A stretch of DNA of 52,509 bases. It comes from Parachlamydiales bacterium. GTDB taxonomy: Bacteria; Chlamydiota; Chlamydiia; Chlamydiales; JAEYWL01. The translations under genes and the position numbers were made by a program. The stretch spans positions 1-52,509 of the forward strand of contig JAGVLX010000019.1 of NCBI GenBank assembly GCA_020054065.1, written 5' to 3'. Positions 1 to 8,159 of the stretch are shown here, in pieces. The notes beneath the pieces were generated by a model. It saw nothing but the letters and a program-made list of their open reading frames with translations. It had not been told where the DNA came from and searched no databases. How positions within the stretch are numbered: position 1 is the stretch's first letter; each line of letters starts with the position of its first letter.

Positions 1-38
1 AAATCAATAGGTCTATGATCTATAGCATGCGCAGCATG

Positions 39-161
39 CTTTGGGAGTGCGGGCGATCTATCGCCGCTTTGGATTAATTTCAAAAAACAATCAACATAAC
101 TTTTTTTGAGGATATTTCTTCCGCAAATGAAAGCGGCGATAGATCGCCCGCACTCCCAAAG
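39..161. repeat. Inverted repeat element with perfect 32-bp arms
   Basis: Positions 39-70 and 130-161 are perfect reverse complements of each other, separated by 59 bases. Each arm contains its own palindromic core, CGATCTATCG. The arms are bounded by AAAGCGG on one side and CCGCACTCCCAA on the other, a layout that recurs at 11638-11667 and 42022-42055 with a different core. No gene lies within the element. It may be a small non-autonomous mobile element or a long hairpin at transcript ends; the sequence does not decide between these. Confidence 0.85.
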
Positions 162-223
162 CGCACTTCATGCGCCGCGTAGAGATAAAAAAGATGACTT
201 CTGCAATTACCTCTCCCAATTCC

Positions 224-952
224 CTACCAAGTGGGAATTCTATGATTAAACACGGTTCCAAATAATCCGTGAAAGGTGAATCTGATCGCGATAATGAGGC
301 GGTATTGAGCCTCAATTTGATCTTTTTCTTGTTTTATCATCGCTTCCTTAATTTGTTGAAGGCTTGTTGGATCAACAACCTTCACATCTAATTTTCCAAA
401 CAGATTGTTATATTTAATCACGTAAAAGGTGTGGTAGAAAATAGAACCCATCCCCGTTAACCCCATTCCTAGAGAGATAAGTCTCGTTTTTAAGGAGTTG
501 TATAAGCCAGGGTGCTTCTGCGCTTCATTATATTTTGGTAACAGCGAAAGAGCTAACATCGATGCTGAGATTTGAGATTTGGTCATATTCACCCTTGTGG
601 AATCAATCAGAATGTCGAAGCTGTTGCTAGAACTTGAAAATTGATTGATGTACGCAGTATGCAGTAATCCGAAGATAAAAATATAACTCACGCGTCTGAT
701 GAGCAAGTGCAGCTGTAATTCGGTTTGTTGATGAGTTTTCGCACAATATTTAAAGCTTAAATAATGGGTTGTCGTTTTTAAAGTCGTCCATACGATCTTC
801 ATTGTGGTTTCAGTGATCCCTACAGGCATGGAGATTAAAAAGATCCCGCGTGCTTTCCAAATCGATTGATCAGGGCCCGCTTCAGCGTATTTCTTGCCTT
901 GCTCGAACAATTTAGTGGTGGGGTCTGCTAAAAAAGTAATTAAGTTATTCAT
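224..952 (-). CDS. Small membrane protein of unknown function
   Basis: I do not recognise this 242-residue protein. It has hydrophobic stretches near residues 30-55 (containing FLISMPVGITE), near residue 85 and around 150-175, so it is probably anchored in a membrane. Its N-terminal hydrophobic block resembles the protein at 49769-50491 (there IATIPVGIIEMN), so the two look like distant paralogs near opposite ends of the window. The ATG at 952 is chosen over one at 991, which would add 13 residues; neither has a good ribosome binding site, but the shorter form begins like the paralog (short polar start, then the hydrophobic block). It is divergent from the zeta-toxin-like gene. An inclusion-membrane role is possible but not shown. 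Confidence 0.6.
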   Translation of the reverse strand: MNNLITFLADPTTKLFEQGKKYAEAGPDQSIWKARGIFLISMPVGITETTMKIVWTTLKTTTHYLSFKYCAKTHQQTELQLHLLIRRVSYIFIFGLLHTAYINQFSSSSNSFDILIDSTRVNMTKSQISASMLALSLLPKYNEAQKHPGLYNSLKTRLISLGMGLTGMGSIFYHTFYVIKYNNLFGKLDVKVVDPTSLQQIKEAMIKQEKDQIEAQYRLIIAIRFTFHGLFGTVFNHRIPTW

Positions 953-1023
953 AAAACCATCTTGTAAAAGAATTTTAGAAAAGCATATCATTAATGATAA
1001 TAAAATAAAATTAATCTTTTTAA

Positions 1024-2007
1024 GTGATAATTATTTTTAGAATTTTATATTTATTAAGTATTGGTTCGTTTTCAATTAATTCGAATTACGACATCTGTAA
1101 CCTCGATCTCATTTATAGCAAAGAATCTGGTTACACCTATTCGTTGCCGCGGCCGATTTTAGAAAGTTTTTTATCAGGAAAAGCGTTCGATAACCCCGAA
1201 CCCTATTCCGAACACGAGTTGGCTCAAATCCGCACCGATATCAACCGTCTGTATTGGTCAATGATGGACCTCCATCCCGTTCGAGAAAAGTGGGCGGTTA
1301 TCTCAGCGGGTTCTCCAGGTAGCGGCAAGACGACGCAGCTAAAAATCTTATTAGAAGCAGAGAAGCCCCATCGTTACGCCTACGTGTGCCCGGACGATGT
1401 CAGCCTTAAAGACCTCACCGAGTATCGGCAGGAGATTGCGGAAGGCGATGGGTCGGTTCAGGCGCGCTTAAAGGCTTATAACAAATGGCGTCCGGCTTCC
1501 AATGCCTCAGCCCATATCCTCTTAGCCAACCTGATCCGCGAGCAGTATGCTTTTTATTTTGGCACGACCTGTTCGAGTCCCCAAACAGGCAGATTTTTTG
1601 AGTTCTTAATCAAACAAGGGTACCGCACGCGGGTGATCCACCTCTCTGCGAATGACGATGTGCGCTGGGAATCGATTGTGGAACGGGACAAAATTTTTGT
1701 CCAATCTACTGAGCAAGATATCCGGGATAAGGGAGTGTTAGTGCCGCAGCGGATATCAGACACCTTTCTCAAATATGCGGATGAAATCGAATTTTACTAC
1801 CGCTATGCTGTCAAAGAAGATGCGCGACTGGCAGCTAAATGGGTGCGCAATCCCATGCCCTCACCTTATTTGGGAACCCTGTTCATCCTGGATCGGGATG
1901 CTTATGATCAGCTAAAAGCTGTGCATAATGAAGCAATTGGCCGCGTCAACCAACCCGATCTCTTCTGGGAACATGCAGTTGAGAGCCGATCCCTTCTCAT
2001 TGAATAG
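1024..2007 (+). CDS. Zeta-toxin-like P-loop kinase with signal peptide
   Basis: The 327-residue product has a Walker A motif, AGSPGSGKTT (residues 95-104), followed by a region shaped like zeta toxins and related small-molecule kinases. In that family the domain phosphorylates UDP-N-acetylglucosamine and similar substrates; that activity is inferred here from the fold only. The first 20 residues (MIIIFRILYLLSIGSFSINS) look like an export signal. That is unusual for an ATP-dependent enzyme and hints that it may act outside the bacterium. The start is GTG without a clear ribosome binding site, and the next in-frame ATG is only at residue 80, so the GTG is kept. No epsilon-like antitoxin gene adjoins it. 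Confidence 0.65.
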   Translation: MIIIFRILYLLSIGSFSINSNYDICNLDLIYSKESGYTYSLPRPILESFLSGKAFDNPEPYSEHELAQIRTDINRLYWSMMDLHPVREKWAVISAGSPGSGKTTQLKILLEAEKPHRYAYVCPDDVSLKDLTEYRQEIAEGDGSVQARLKAYNKWRPASNASAHILLANLIREQYAFYFGTTCSSPQTGRFFEFLIKQGYRTRVIHLSANDDVRWESIVERDKIFVQSTEQDIRDKGVLVPQRISDTFLKYADEIEFYYRYAVKEDARLAAKWVRNPMPSPYLGTLFILDRDAYDQLKAVHNEAIGRVNQPDLFWEHAVESRSLLIE

Positions 2008-2037
2008 ATCCGTTCTTTCTTAGCACTATGAAGATTA

Positions 2038-2064
2038 TTCAACACAGATTCGCTCTGCGTTGAA
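2038..2064. terminator. Hairpin between convergent genes
   Basis: TTCAACACAGA at 2038-2048 pairs with TCTGCGTTGAA at 2054-2064 around a 5-base loop, with one G-T pair. It lies between the stop codons of the two convergent genes and is flanked by A/T-rich sequence on both sides, so it could end transcription from either direction. Its arm resembles part of the repeat at 37971-38015. Confidence 0.5.
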
Positions 2065-2089
2065 TTTAATCATCCTAACACAAAAGATC

Positions 2090-5000
2090 TTAATCTTCGG
2101 TGAGGTGGCGATACTGTTGCAGTACTTCCTCAGAGGCAACATCGGTGACTGCATCTCCGATTGGACTGTCGGCATAGGTCTGTTCCCAAGGGTAAATCAC
2201 ATGGGTATAGAGCATTCTTAGTAAGTCACGCTGCTCACCGCCTTCGGTGCAATTTATCCTTTTGATCGCATTTTGGATAAAGGCAACGACAAAATGATGC
2301 AATGTTACCTTTTTGAAGATTGCACCTTTTATAATCATAAATTTCATGACCCAGATCGCCTGCGCAAAATCGATCGTGTGAAGCGCTTCGAGGAGGAGTC
2401 CTCGGCTGCTATGGGAATAATAACGGGTTAACACACGCCAACAGAGCGATTCATACGTTTCCTGGATATCAAAACGGGTTTGAAGCAGCTGTCTAATCAT
2501 CCGGACATCGTCGAGCGGATGTTTTTTGGGCAACGCTTCGATGAATTCGATCAATACCATCGCTGCTTCTTCTCCGGTATAGTGGTAGTTGATCAGATCA
2601 TACCCCTCCGCATACTGGCCTAACGCGAGATGGGAGTCGAGTAAAGCTCTTACGGCGCGCGTTCGATACAAAGAAGGGATTGCCGACACAAATCTTAGAG
2701 CTGATGCAGGTGAAGCGCGGTTGACTTGATGGATGAGATAAAGCACAAGCGACAGATGGCCTTCACGGATGAGTTGCTGGACAAGGAGCAGTGCATACTC
2801 AACGGCTCCTCTATCTACTATGGAGTCAATGAGAAGCGATGCTTTTTCCAGAATTTGATGGAACGTGCCTAAAACCTGTTGAGGTCTGACCGTAAAAGCG
2901 GATTCCGATTTGGAAGGGTGTTGTTCTCTGATCATTTGCATATATTTTCTTTGGCGGGATTCATCGTGGATCATCGAAGCCACCCCGCGGGCTAGGTCTA
3001 AGGAGCAGATAGACAAGTTTTTTAGCAAAAAGAGTTCAAAGATGCGTTCCGATGTGGTTGTCGGGACAGCGATAGCTAGCCGCTCAGCAAATGCAATTAG
3101 GCTCGGCAAAAGAGTCGGATCTTTTGCGAATTGCAGCTGTTCTAAAATTTCCTCCACAAAACCCATTAATTCTGGGCTTACGGCTGGCAATTTGCAGGCC
3201 TGTTCCAAAAAGCACAGGTAAACATCCATGTAGCACAAAGAACTCTGGTTTGAAGATGGGACATATTTCAATCGATTAAAAATTACCTGGATGGCTTCTG
3301 CTGAAAACGATTCAACCGGTTTTGTTGCAGGCGGCATATGAGCAAAATAGCTAGCAAGCAAGCGCGCAAGAAGGGAAGGGTTGCGGACTGCCAGAACTAA
3401 TGACTTGGTGCAGAGTCCATGAACCAAGCATTTGTGGATCAGCGCGCGGATGACCTTTTCTTTAAAGGGCGTAGCGGATAATTGATGCAGCGCCTGTAGG
3501 ACGAGTTCAGGCTTATGTTGATACCACGCATATACGTTGTGGTTAAGCAAGCGATCCGTTTCGTGCAGCTCTGATGCCCCATCTCGAATCAGCTGTAAGC
3601 CAAATCTAACTTCATGCAAATGTTCGGCGTCAAGATTCTCGATGCATTCGGGGATTAATGCGCGTGTGCGATGTTCTAACCATCTAATTAGTTGATTGCG
3701 ATTTTCAGCCGATCTGACGCATTTAATTAAGTTGTTATAGATGAAAAGTGTCGGGACAGCCGCCTGACGCATGCGGTCCACAAATTTTAACAGGTCCTCT
3801 AAAGGATACGAAGAAAATATGTCGATGATTTCACCATACGCTTTTCGTTGCAAATCGGCGTTCTCTTTAAGCACATGGCATAGTAACGTATGGGCGTCAT
3901 GCTGCGCTTCTTCAAATGACTCGAGACAGGTGACACGGATCAATTTTAAGTATCCTGCAACTTGTTCATTGGTGTCTCTTGAAATGAAGAGAAATTGACG
4001 GTACATTTCAGATAATTCGCGGCGAAGTGTTTCAAAGGCAGATCCATCTAATCCTGCAGCATAAAGATAGCAAAAAGCAAGTTCAAGATCTCTGTATACT
4101 AAACGTTTAGCTTCATTGACTTCCGATCCCGACGCAGTGATTAATCCGATCAAGTTTTTAACATGTTGAAAACTGCAATACAGCTGCCCTTTAGCAAGCC
4201 TGATCACGACCTCAACATTCTTTTCTGTATCAAAGATAATTTCTAACGCTCTTTTCGCTTCCGTCCACCAGTTTTTAGCCAAAAGTTCCGGGACCACCAT
4301 TTCCACGGCTTCAAACTGGGTCGGCACGTGGGAGGCATCATCGATCAATTGATAGGCAGTGCGCGGCAGATGGATCCAGCAACAGAGTTTTGCCCGCATC
4401 CCCACATGGATCAGCTGGCTTAATTTATCAGGATCATTCAGGGCTTGGAATAGGACTAAAATGCCGCCTTGATGCTCTTGAATGCAGACGAGTTCATTCA
4501 AGCGATTAAGCATGTCAAGCACATGCCGTAGGTTTGCCGGACAATGATTGGAGAAGAGGCAATTTTGAACCTCTTTCATATTTTTATCTTGGCAGGCTTG
4601 ACTGAGCTCTTTTAACAGCGCATCCGCCGATTCCTTGTCATCCAAATCTTGCAGATAAAAACAATCCAGTTTAGCGAGATTGCTGGCATTTCGCACACTT
4701 TCAAGAAATAACAAACGGGTTGTCGTAAAAAATGACAGCTCGCCGGCATGCAGCTTACTTTTAAGCGAATGTCCATAAGCTCCGCTCCTAATGGCTTGGT
4801 GGAGGGAGCATAACGTCTGAAAGGTGTGTGGAAATTGGTTGACGATGATTTCGGCGGACTCAGCTTGGTGGACAACTGTAAAAATGATGTCAGGGTCCGC
4901 ATCGTATGCTTCTATTTCTTCCTCTTCTCGCACCTCCGAGGATTCAGGAATGGGAAATGTTTTTAAATAAATGGTGCGGATTAGGGTCGTAATCGCTTGG

Positions 5001-5368
5001 AACGCTTCTAATTTCGAAGCTGAAAAGACAGGATCGATCTTCCTATCCGCTTCAGGAGTTTCTGTTTCGGCTGAGTCGCTCTCTAGGTCAAGAGATGCGC
5101 GAAACGCTAACAATTTCGCTTTTAAGGTTTGAATGTTAGATTCGGCGGCGCCAGCCGACGGAGCAGCTTCTTGTTTCTGCATTTCAGCTTCAGCCAAATC
5201 GCTCACTTTTTTGATTAAGTTGTCCAAGAGTGTACGTTTATCTTTGATAAAGATAGCGCGTATATTTTTCCCGACCTGCGAGGTAAGAAAGTCGTTCAAA
5301 TGTCTGATTTGCGTATGAATGGCTAAGAGCTGCAATTCCGAACTGATGGCTACTGGCGGACTTTCCAT
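2090..5368 (-). CDS. 1092-residue helical protein of unknown function
   Basis: No catalytic motif or known family is visible. The sequence is almost entirely predicted amphipathic helix, with many Leu/Ala-rich helical pairs resembling an alpha-solenoid of the TPR/PPR/HEAT type, but no clean consensus repeat. The N-terminal 130 residues are charged and probably partly disordered, with an acidic stretch near residues 150-165 (EEEEIEAYDADPD). There is no signal peptide or membrane segment. The ATG at 5368 is chosen over 5383 because AGGAGG at 5375-5381 lies inside the longer form and sits 5-6 bases before the downstream ATG. It is monocistronic and divergent from the amidotransferase gene. A scaffold or effector role is a guess from size and fold. 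Confidence 0.7.
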   Translation of the reverse strand: MESPPVAISSELQLLAIHTQIRHLNDFLTSQVGKNIRAIFIKDKRTLLDNLIKKVSDLAEAEMQKQEAAPSAGAAESNIQTLKAKLLAFRASLDLESDSAETETPEADRKIDPVFSASKLEAFQAITTLIRTIYLKTFPIPESSEVREEEEIEAYDADPDIIFTVVHQAESAEIIVNQFPHTFQTLCSLHQAIRSGAYGHSLKSKLHAGELSFFTTTRLLFLESVRNASNLAKLDCFYLQDLDDKESADALLKELSQACQDKNMKEVQNCLFSNHCPANLRHVLDMLNRLNELVCIQEHQGGILVLFQALNDPDKLSQLIHVGMRAKLCCWIHLPRTAYQLIDDASHVPTQFEAVEMVVPELLAKNWWTEAKRALEIIFDTEKNVEVVIRLAKGQLYCSFQHVKNLIGLITASGSEVNEAKRLVYRDLELAFCYLYAAGLDGSAFETLRRELSEMYRQFLFISRDTNEQVAGYLKLIRVTCLESFEEAQHDAHTLLCHVLKENADLQRKAYGEIIDIFSSYPLEDLLKFVDRMRQAAVPTLFIYNNLIKCVRSAENRNQLIRWLEHRTRALIPECIENLDAEHLHEVRFGLQLIRDGASELHETDRLLNHNVYAWYQHKPELVLQALHQLSATPFKEKVIRALIHKCLVHGLCTKSLVLAVRNPSLLARLLASYFAHMPPATKPVESFSAEAIQVIFNRLKYVPSSNQSSLCYMDVYLCFLEQACKLPAVSPELMGFVEEILEQLQFAKDPTLLPSLIAFAERLAIAVPTTTSERIFELFLLKNLSICSLDLARGVASMIHDESRQRKYMQMIREQHPSKSESAFTVRPQQVLGTFHQILEKASLLIDSIVDRGAVEYALLLVQQLIREGHLSLVLYLIHQVNRASPASALRFVSAIPSLYRTRAVRALLDSHLALGQYAEGYDLINYHYTGEEAAMVLIEFIEALPKKHPLDDVRMIRQLLQTRFDIQETYESLCWRVLTRYYSHSSRGLLLEALHTIDFAQAIWVMKFMIIKGAIFKKVTLHHFVVAFIQNAIKRINCTEGGEQRDLLRMLYTHVIYPWEQTYADSPIGDAVTDVASEEVLQQYRHLTED

Positions 5369-5451
5369 AGCGCCCCTCCTCATTAGATTAAATTTGATTA
5401 TGTGTATCAGATGACTTTTCGACTACAGCGTTTCCTTAAGGGACTATCAGG

Positions 5452-5479
5452 TTGTTGCTTATTAATTTAGGTTTACAAT
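5452..5479 (+). promoter_or_regulatory. Candidate promoter for the amidotransferase gene
   Basis: TTGTTG at 5452-5457 and TACAAT at 5474-5479, spaced by 16 bases, lie about 50 bases before the start codon at 5531. This is a reasonable sigma-70-type match read by eye. Confidence 0.4.
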
Positions 5480-5530
5480 CTATTCGTTTAAAATCATAAT
5501 TTATCTGATTTATTACACTTTGAGGAATTC

Positions 5531-6220
5531 ATGAAAATACACTTCGTCATTCATGCCGATTTTGAGATGCCAGGCATCATTCTGTATTGGGCGCGTGAAA
5601 ATGGATTTGAAATGACCTACACCAAAACGTTTAAGGGAGAAAAACTTCCCCAAACAGAAGCGTTCGATTGGCTGATCTTGATGGGTGGACCGCAAAGTCC
5701 GTTAGAATTGGATCTTTATCCTTATTTAGCCGATGAGATCAAGCTTGTGGAACGAGCGGTTGCAGCTGATAAAGTCGTGTTAGGGTTTTGTTTAGGCGCG
5801 CAAGTGATCGGTGAGGCACACGGGGGAAAGACCGAGCGGAGTCCAAATAAAGAAGTGGGAATTTATCCGATTACCTTAACCGAAAAAGGGAAAAAAGATC
5901 CTCTATTAAATGGACTGGAGCCCACATTTCAAGTGATGCATTGGCATAACGACATGCCCGGTTTGGGAACAGATTCCGCCATCTTAGCTTATAGCGAAGG
6001 GTGTCCGCGTCAAATCGTCAAATATGCCCCTAAAATCTATGGGTTTCAGTGTCATCCGGAACCGACCCAAAACGATATCGCGGGGATGGTTGAGCATTGC
6101 GAATCGGATTTGCATCCGGGGCGCTATGTGCAAACCAAAGAGCAGCTGTTGGGTGGAGATTTTCCGGCCATTAATCGCACAATGGTGAAAATCTTGAATA
6201 ACCTTAAGGACTTGAGATGA
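5531..6220 (+). CDS. Class I glutamine amidotransferase (GMP-synthase-like)
   Basis: The 229-residue protein is a stand-alone GATase1 domain. The nucleophile elbow GFCLGAQ (Cys87) and the His-Glu pair in QCHPEP (His175, Glu177) complete the catalytic triad, and MGGPQSP (residues 51-57) is the oxyanion region. Such proteins resemble the glutaminase part of GMP synthase but lack the ATP pyrophosphatase and dimerisation domains. Related stand-alone members include gamma-glutamyl peptidases, so the substrate is open. GAGGAATTC precedes the ATG. Its stop overlaps the next gene's start as ATGA, so the two are co-transcribed and probably translationally coupled. Confidence 0.85.
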   Translation: MKIHFVIHADFEMPGIILYWARENGFEMTYTKTFKGEKLPQTEAFDWLILMGGPQSPLELDLYPYLADEIKLVERAVAADKVVLGFCLGAQVIGEAHGGKTERSPNKEVGIYPITLTEKGKKDPLLNGLEPTFQVMHWHNDMPGLGTDSAILAYSEGCPRQIVKYAPKIYGFQCHPEPTQNDIAGMVEHCESDLHPGRYVQTKEQLLGGDFPAINRTMVKILNNLKDLR

Positions 6221-6786
6221 TTATCGGCGTTTGCGGGATTACCGGAGCGGGTAAATCAGCTCTCGTAGACCGATTGGCGGAAACATTGTCGGGAATAGCA
6301 GTTCATTGGGATGATTTTGACCCCATCTCTGAAGCGCCTGAAGATTATGTTGAGTGGGTTCGAACGAGTAAAAATTATAACGACTGGAAATATGACGGTC
6401 TAGCAGAGGTGTTAAAGAATTTAAAAGCGGGAAATGCAGTGAAGTGTCCGGCGACGCACCGGCTCCTTCAACCTGCACAGCATATTCTATTTGATGCACC
6501 GTTGGGATATCTGCATAAAGCGACCGGTCAATATATTGACTTTCTGGTCGGCTTGGATACTCCCTTGGATATTGCGTTAGCGCGTCGGATTATACGCGAT
6601 CTGAAACGGGGGTTAAGCACGCAGCAGCTCATTTCTGAATTAACTCTCTATCTTGAGCAAGCCCGCCCGTTGTTTATTATGCCGCCTGAAATGAAGCAAG
6701 GCTGCCATCTTTTATTGGACGGCAGCCTTTCAGTGGCTGAATTGGAGCACTTGGTCTTATCAGCATTAAATCAACGCGCTATTTAG
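6217..6786 (+). CDS. P-loop kinase, uridine-kinase-like
   Basis: The 189-residue protein starts directly with a Walker A motif, GITGAGKS (residues 7-14). An acidic HWDDFD segment follows near residue 30, where uridine/nucleoside kinases bind the phosphate acceptor. A later stretch, ARRIIRDLKRG, resembles the Arg-rich lid of such kinases. The family phosphorylates nucleosides or other small molecules; the substrate cannot be named. It overlaps the amidotransferase by four bases and converges on brnQ, whose coding region ends within four bases of this stop. Confidence 0.7.
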   Translation: MIIGVCGITGAGKSALVDRLAETLSGIAVHWDDFDPISEAPEDYVEWVRTSKNYNDWKYDGLAEVLKNLKAGNAVKCPATHRLLQPAQHILFDAPLGYLHKATGQYIDFLVGLDTPLDIALARRIIRDLKRGLSTQQLISELTLYLEQARPLFIMPPEMKQGCHLLLDGSLSVAELEHLVLSALNQRAI

Positions 6787-7925
6787 AATGCACTTAATTT
6801 AGCAACAATCGTAAGAGTGAACGGCCAGTGGGAGGCGCGCACACTCAAAAACTTGCATGCAATGTTGACCAACGTTAATACAATCAACGCCGGATAGATG
6901 GTCTCCAAGATCGGCCCCAGAAACCGCGCGATGCCCGCAAACTCCAAGGTCGAAATGGCAAAACCAATTCCCAACGTGGTTAGCAAGGCAACCGAATCGC
7001 TGATCCGATCGTTTGCGACCTCTTTTTTTAAGAAATCGGCAAAGAGAGAAGCAAGGACAATCGCGGTCGTCAAGCATGCAAAAACCACCGCAATGCACAG
7101 GCACGGTGCTGCAAATGGTCCTAATGCGTTCTGGGCAATCACCCCAAGCATTTCTTGGGGAGCAACGCCACCTAACAGCGGGGAGTAGATCCATCCGAGA
7201 AGCACAAGCACAAAATAGACAGCCGACAAGATGCCTGCGCCTACAACGGCAGATTGGCAAAAAATCGTCAAGCTTGACATATGTGGAGAATCAGTTTCAT
7301 CACGTTGTTTTAAGTGACCAATCACAAATTGAGAAAAGAAAAATGCGGCCAACAGGTCCATCGTTTGATACCCTTGAAAAAAGCCGTTTTTAAACGGCTC
7401 CCAGCTGCTTGCGCTGCTGGCTTCCGGCAGTGCTCCTTGGGTGAGTCCAAAGTAAGCAATCACACCAATCGAGATCAGGAGAAAAGGCGTTAAAACTGTG
7501 CCTAATAGGGAAACGATATGATTTTTATTGACCGCCAACAGATAGATGACACCGCACAATACCAGGCTTGATACAGGTAAGGAGAGGGTGGGAAACAGCT
7601 GGACCATGGCGCCGTGTGCCACCGTTAAACATCGTGCAAACACGCCAAACGGTCCCATCAGCGCCAACGCAAAGAACGAAAAGATAAAAACTCCGCGCCG
7701 TCCGAATGAGTTGAAAAATTGATAGATGTCGCCTTGATAAAGCAGCATGCCTAAGACGCCTAAAAAGGGGACCGCGACACCGGTCAGCAGAATGCCAAGG
7801 GCTGCCATTCCATAATGCCCGGCGCTCTCTTGTCCAACCGTGATCGGAAACACCAAATTCCCTGATCCAAAAAACATCGAGAAAAGGGCGAACCCGGTGC
7901 TTAACACAAGCCAATTTTTTTTCAT
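6783..7925 (-). CDS. brnQ: Branched-chain amino acid carrier BrnQ (LIVCS family)
   Basis: The N-terminal segment containing FFGSGNLVFPITVGQ is the signature of the LIVCS family of cation-coupled Leu/Ile/Val importers. The 380 residues form about 10-12 hydrophobic helices; family members are commonly somewhat longer, so the C-terminus is short. The ATG at 7925 is chosen because AGGAG lies six bases before it; a longer form from 7955 would run back into the terminator. The upstream leader (7939-8120) holds a peptide rich in branched-chain residues and alternative hairpins, indicating attenuation by Leu/Ile/Val supply. The protein would sit in the inner membrane and import branched-chain amino acids from the host. 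Confidence 0.9.
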   Translation of the reverse strand: MKKNWLVLSTGFALFSMFFGSGNLVFPITVGQESAGHYGMAALGILLTGVAVPFLGVLGMLLYQGDIYQFFNSFGRRGVFIFSFFALALMGPFGVFARCLTVAHGAMVQLFPTLSLPVSSLVLCGVIYLLAVNKNHIVSLLGTVLTPFLLISIGVIAYFGLTQGALPEASSASSWEPFKNGFFQGYQTMDLLAAFFFSQFVIGHLKQRDETDSPHMSSLTIFCQSAVVGAGILSAVYFVLVLLGWIYSPLLGGVAPQEMLGVIAQNALGPFAAPCLCIAVVFACLTTAIVLASLFADFLKKEVANDRISDSVALLTTLGIGFAISTLEFAGIARFLGPILETIYPALIVLTLVNIACKFLSVRASHWPFTLTIVAKLSAF

Positions 7926-7938
7926 ATTGCTCCTACAC

Positions 7939-7974
7939 AAAAAAAAAGACCGCATCTCTCGCGAGATGCGGTCT
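7939..7974 (-). terminator. Attenuator terminator upstream of brnQ
   Basis: On the minus strand a 12-bp perfect stem (arms 7963-7974 and 7947-7958, loop 7959-7962) is followed by a run of nine U residues at 7939-7947. It is a strong intrinsic terminator placed before, not after, brnQ, only 14 bases from its start codon. The 5' arm (7963-7971) can instead pair with 8015-8023 over nine base pairs including one G-U. Confidence 0.9.
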
Positions 7975-8004
7975 CACCTTAACCTAATCTATTCGCATAG
8001 CGAA

Positions 8005-8082
8005 TTACATAGGCCCGCACCTCGTTTGTGGGGGTCTAATAATCAAGCCAGCAGAAATAGAAACTAAAACTGTTTTACTCAT
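8005..8082 (-). CDS. Leader peptide of the brnQ attenuator, 25 residues
   Basis: The peptide begins MSKTVLVSISAGLIIRPPQT and ends RCGPM before TAA. Seven of its first 15 residues are Val, Leu or Ile, as in the leader peptides of enterobacterial ilv operons. The bases coding its second half form region 1 (8028-8036) and region 2 (8015-8023). Regions 1 and 2 pair with each other, and region 2 can pair with the terminator's 5' arm. Stalling at the LII codons would cover region 1 and favour antitermination; translation to the stop codon would cover region 2 and allow the terminator to form. There is no ribosome binding site; the promoter places the transcript start close to the ATG, so translation may be leaderless. 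Confidence 0.8.
   Translation of the reverse strand: MSKTVLVSISAGLIIRPPQTRCGPM
8015..8036 (-). promoter_or_regulatory. brnQ antiterminator segments (regions 1 and 2)
   Basis: Minus-strand GACCCCCAC (8028-8036) pairs imperfectly with GTGCGGG-type sequence in 8014-8021 as a pause hairpin. Minus-strand GAGGTGCGG (8015-8023) is complementary to CCGCATCTC (7963-7971), the 5' arm of the terminator. This gives the mutually exclusive pairing expected of a ribosome-controlled attenuator. Confidence 0.7.
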
Positions 8083-8091
8083 AAGTAATCT

Positions 8092-8120
8092 ATTAAATCA
8101 TATCTTAGATTAATTTTCAA
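8092..8120 (-). promoter_or_regulatory. Promoter for the brnQ leader
   Basis: On the minus strand TTGAAA (8115-8120) and TTTAAT (8092-8097) are spaced by exactly 17 bases. The predicted transcript start falls within a few bases of the leader-peptide ATG at 8082. Confidence 0.55.
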
Positions 8121-8159
8121 GTTAATCTCTTGCCCGTGCCTGATAATGAGACAAGACCT

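Noticed and set aside
1024-2007. Toxin-antitoxin pair with a neighbour of the zeta-like gene
   Set aside because: No small frame with a start signal lies in the same direction next to it; both flanking genes read the opposite way and look unrelated.
6799-7914. Cys/Arg-rich frames of 126-153 codons overlapping brnQ on both strands
   Set aside because: They are shadows of a GC-rich membrane-protein gene with no start signals and no family resemblance.
8015-8120. T-box or other riboswitch before brnQ
   Set aside because: No T-box sequence or aptamer pattern was seen, while the leader peptide and alternative hairpins explain the region.
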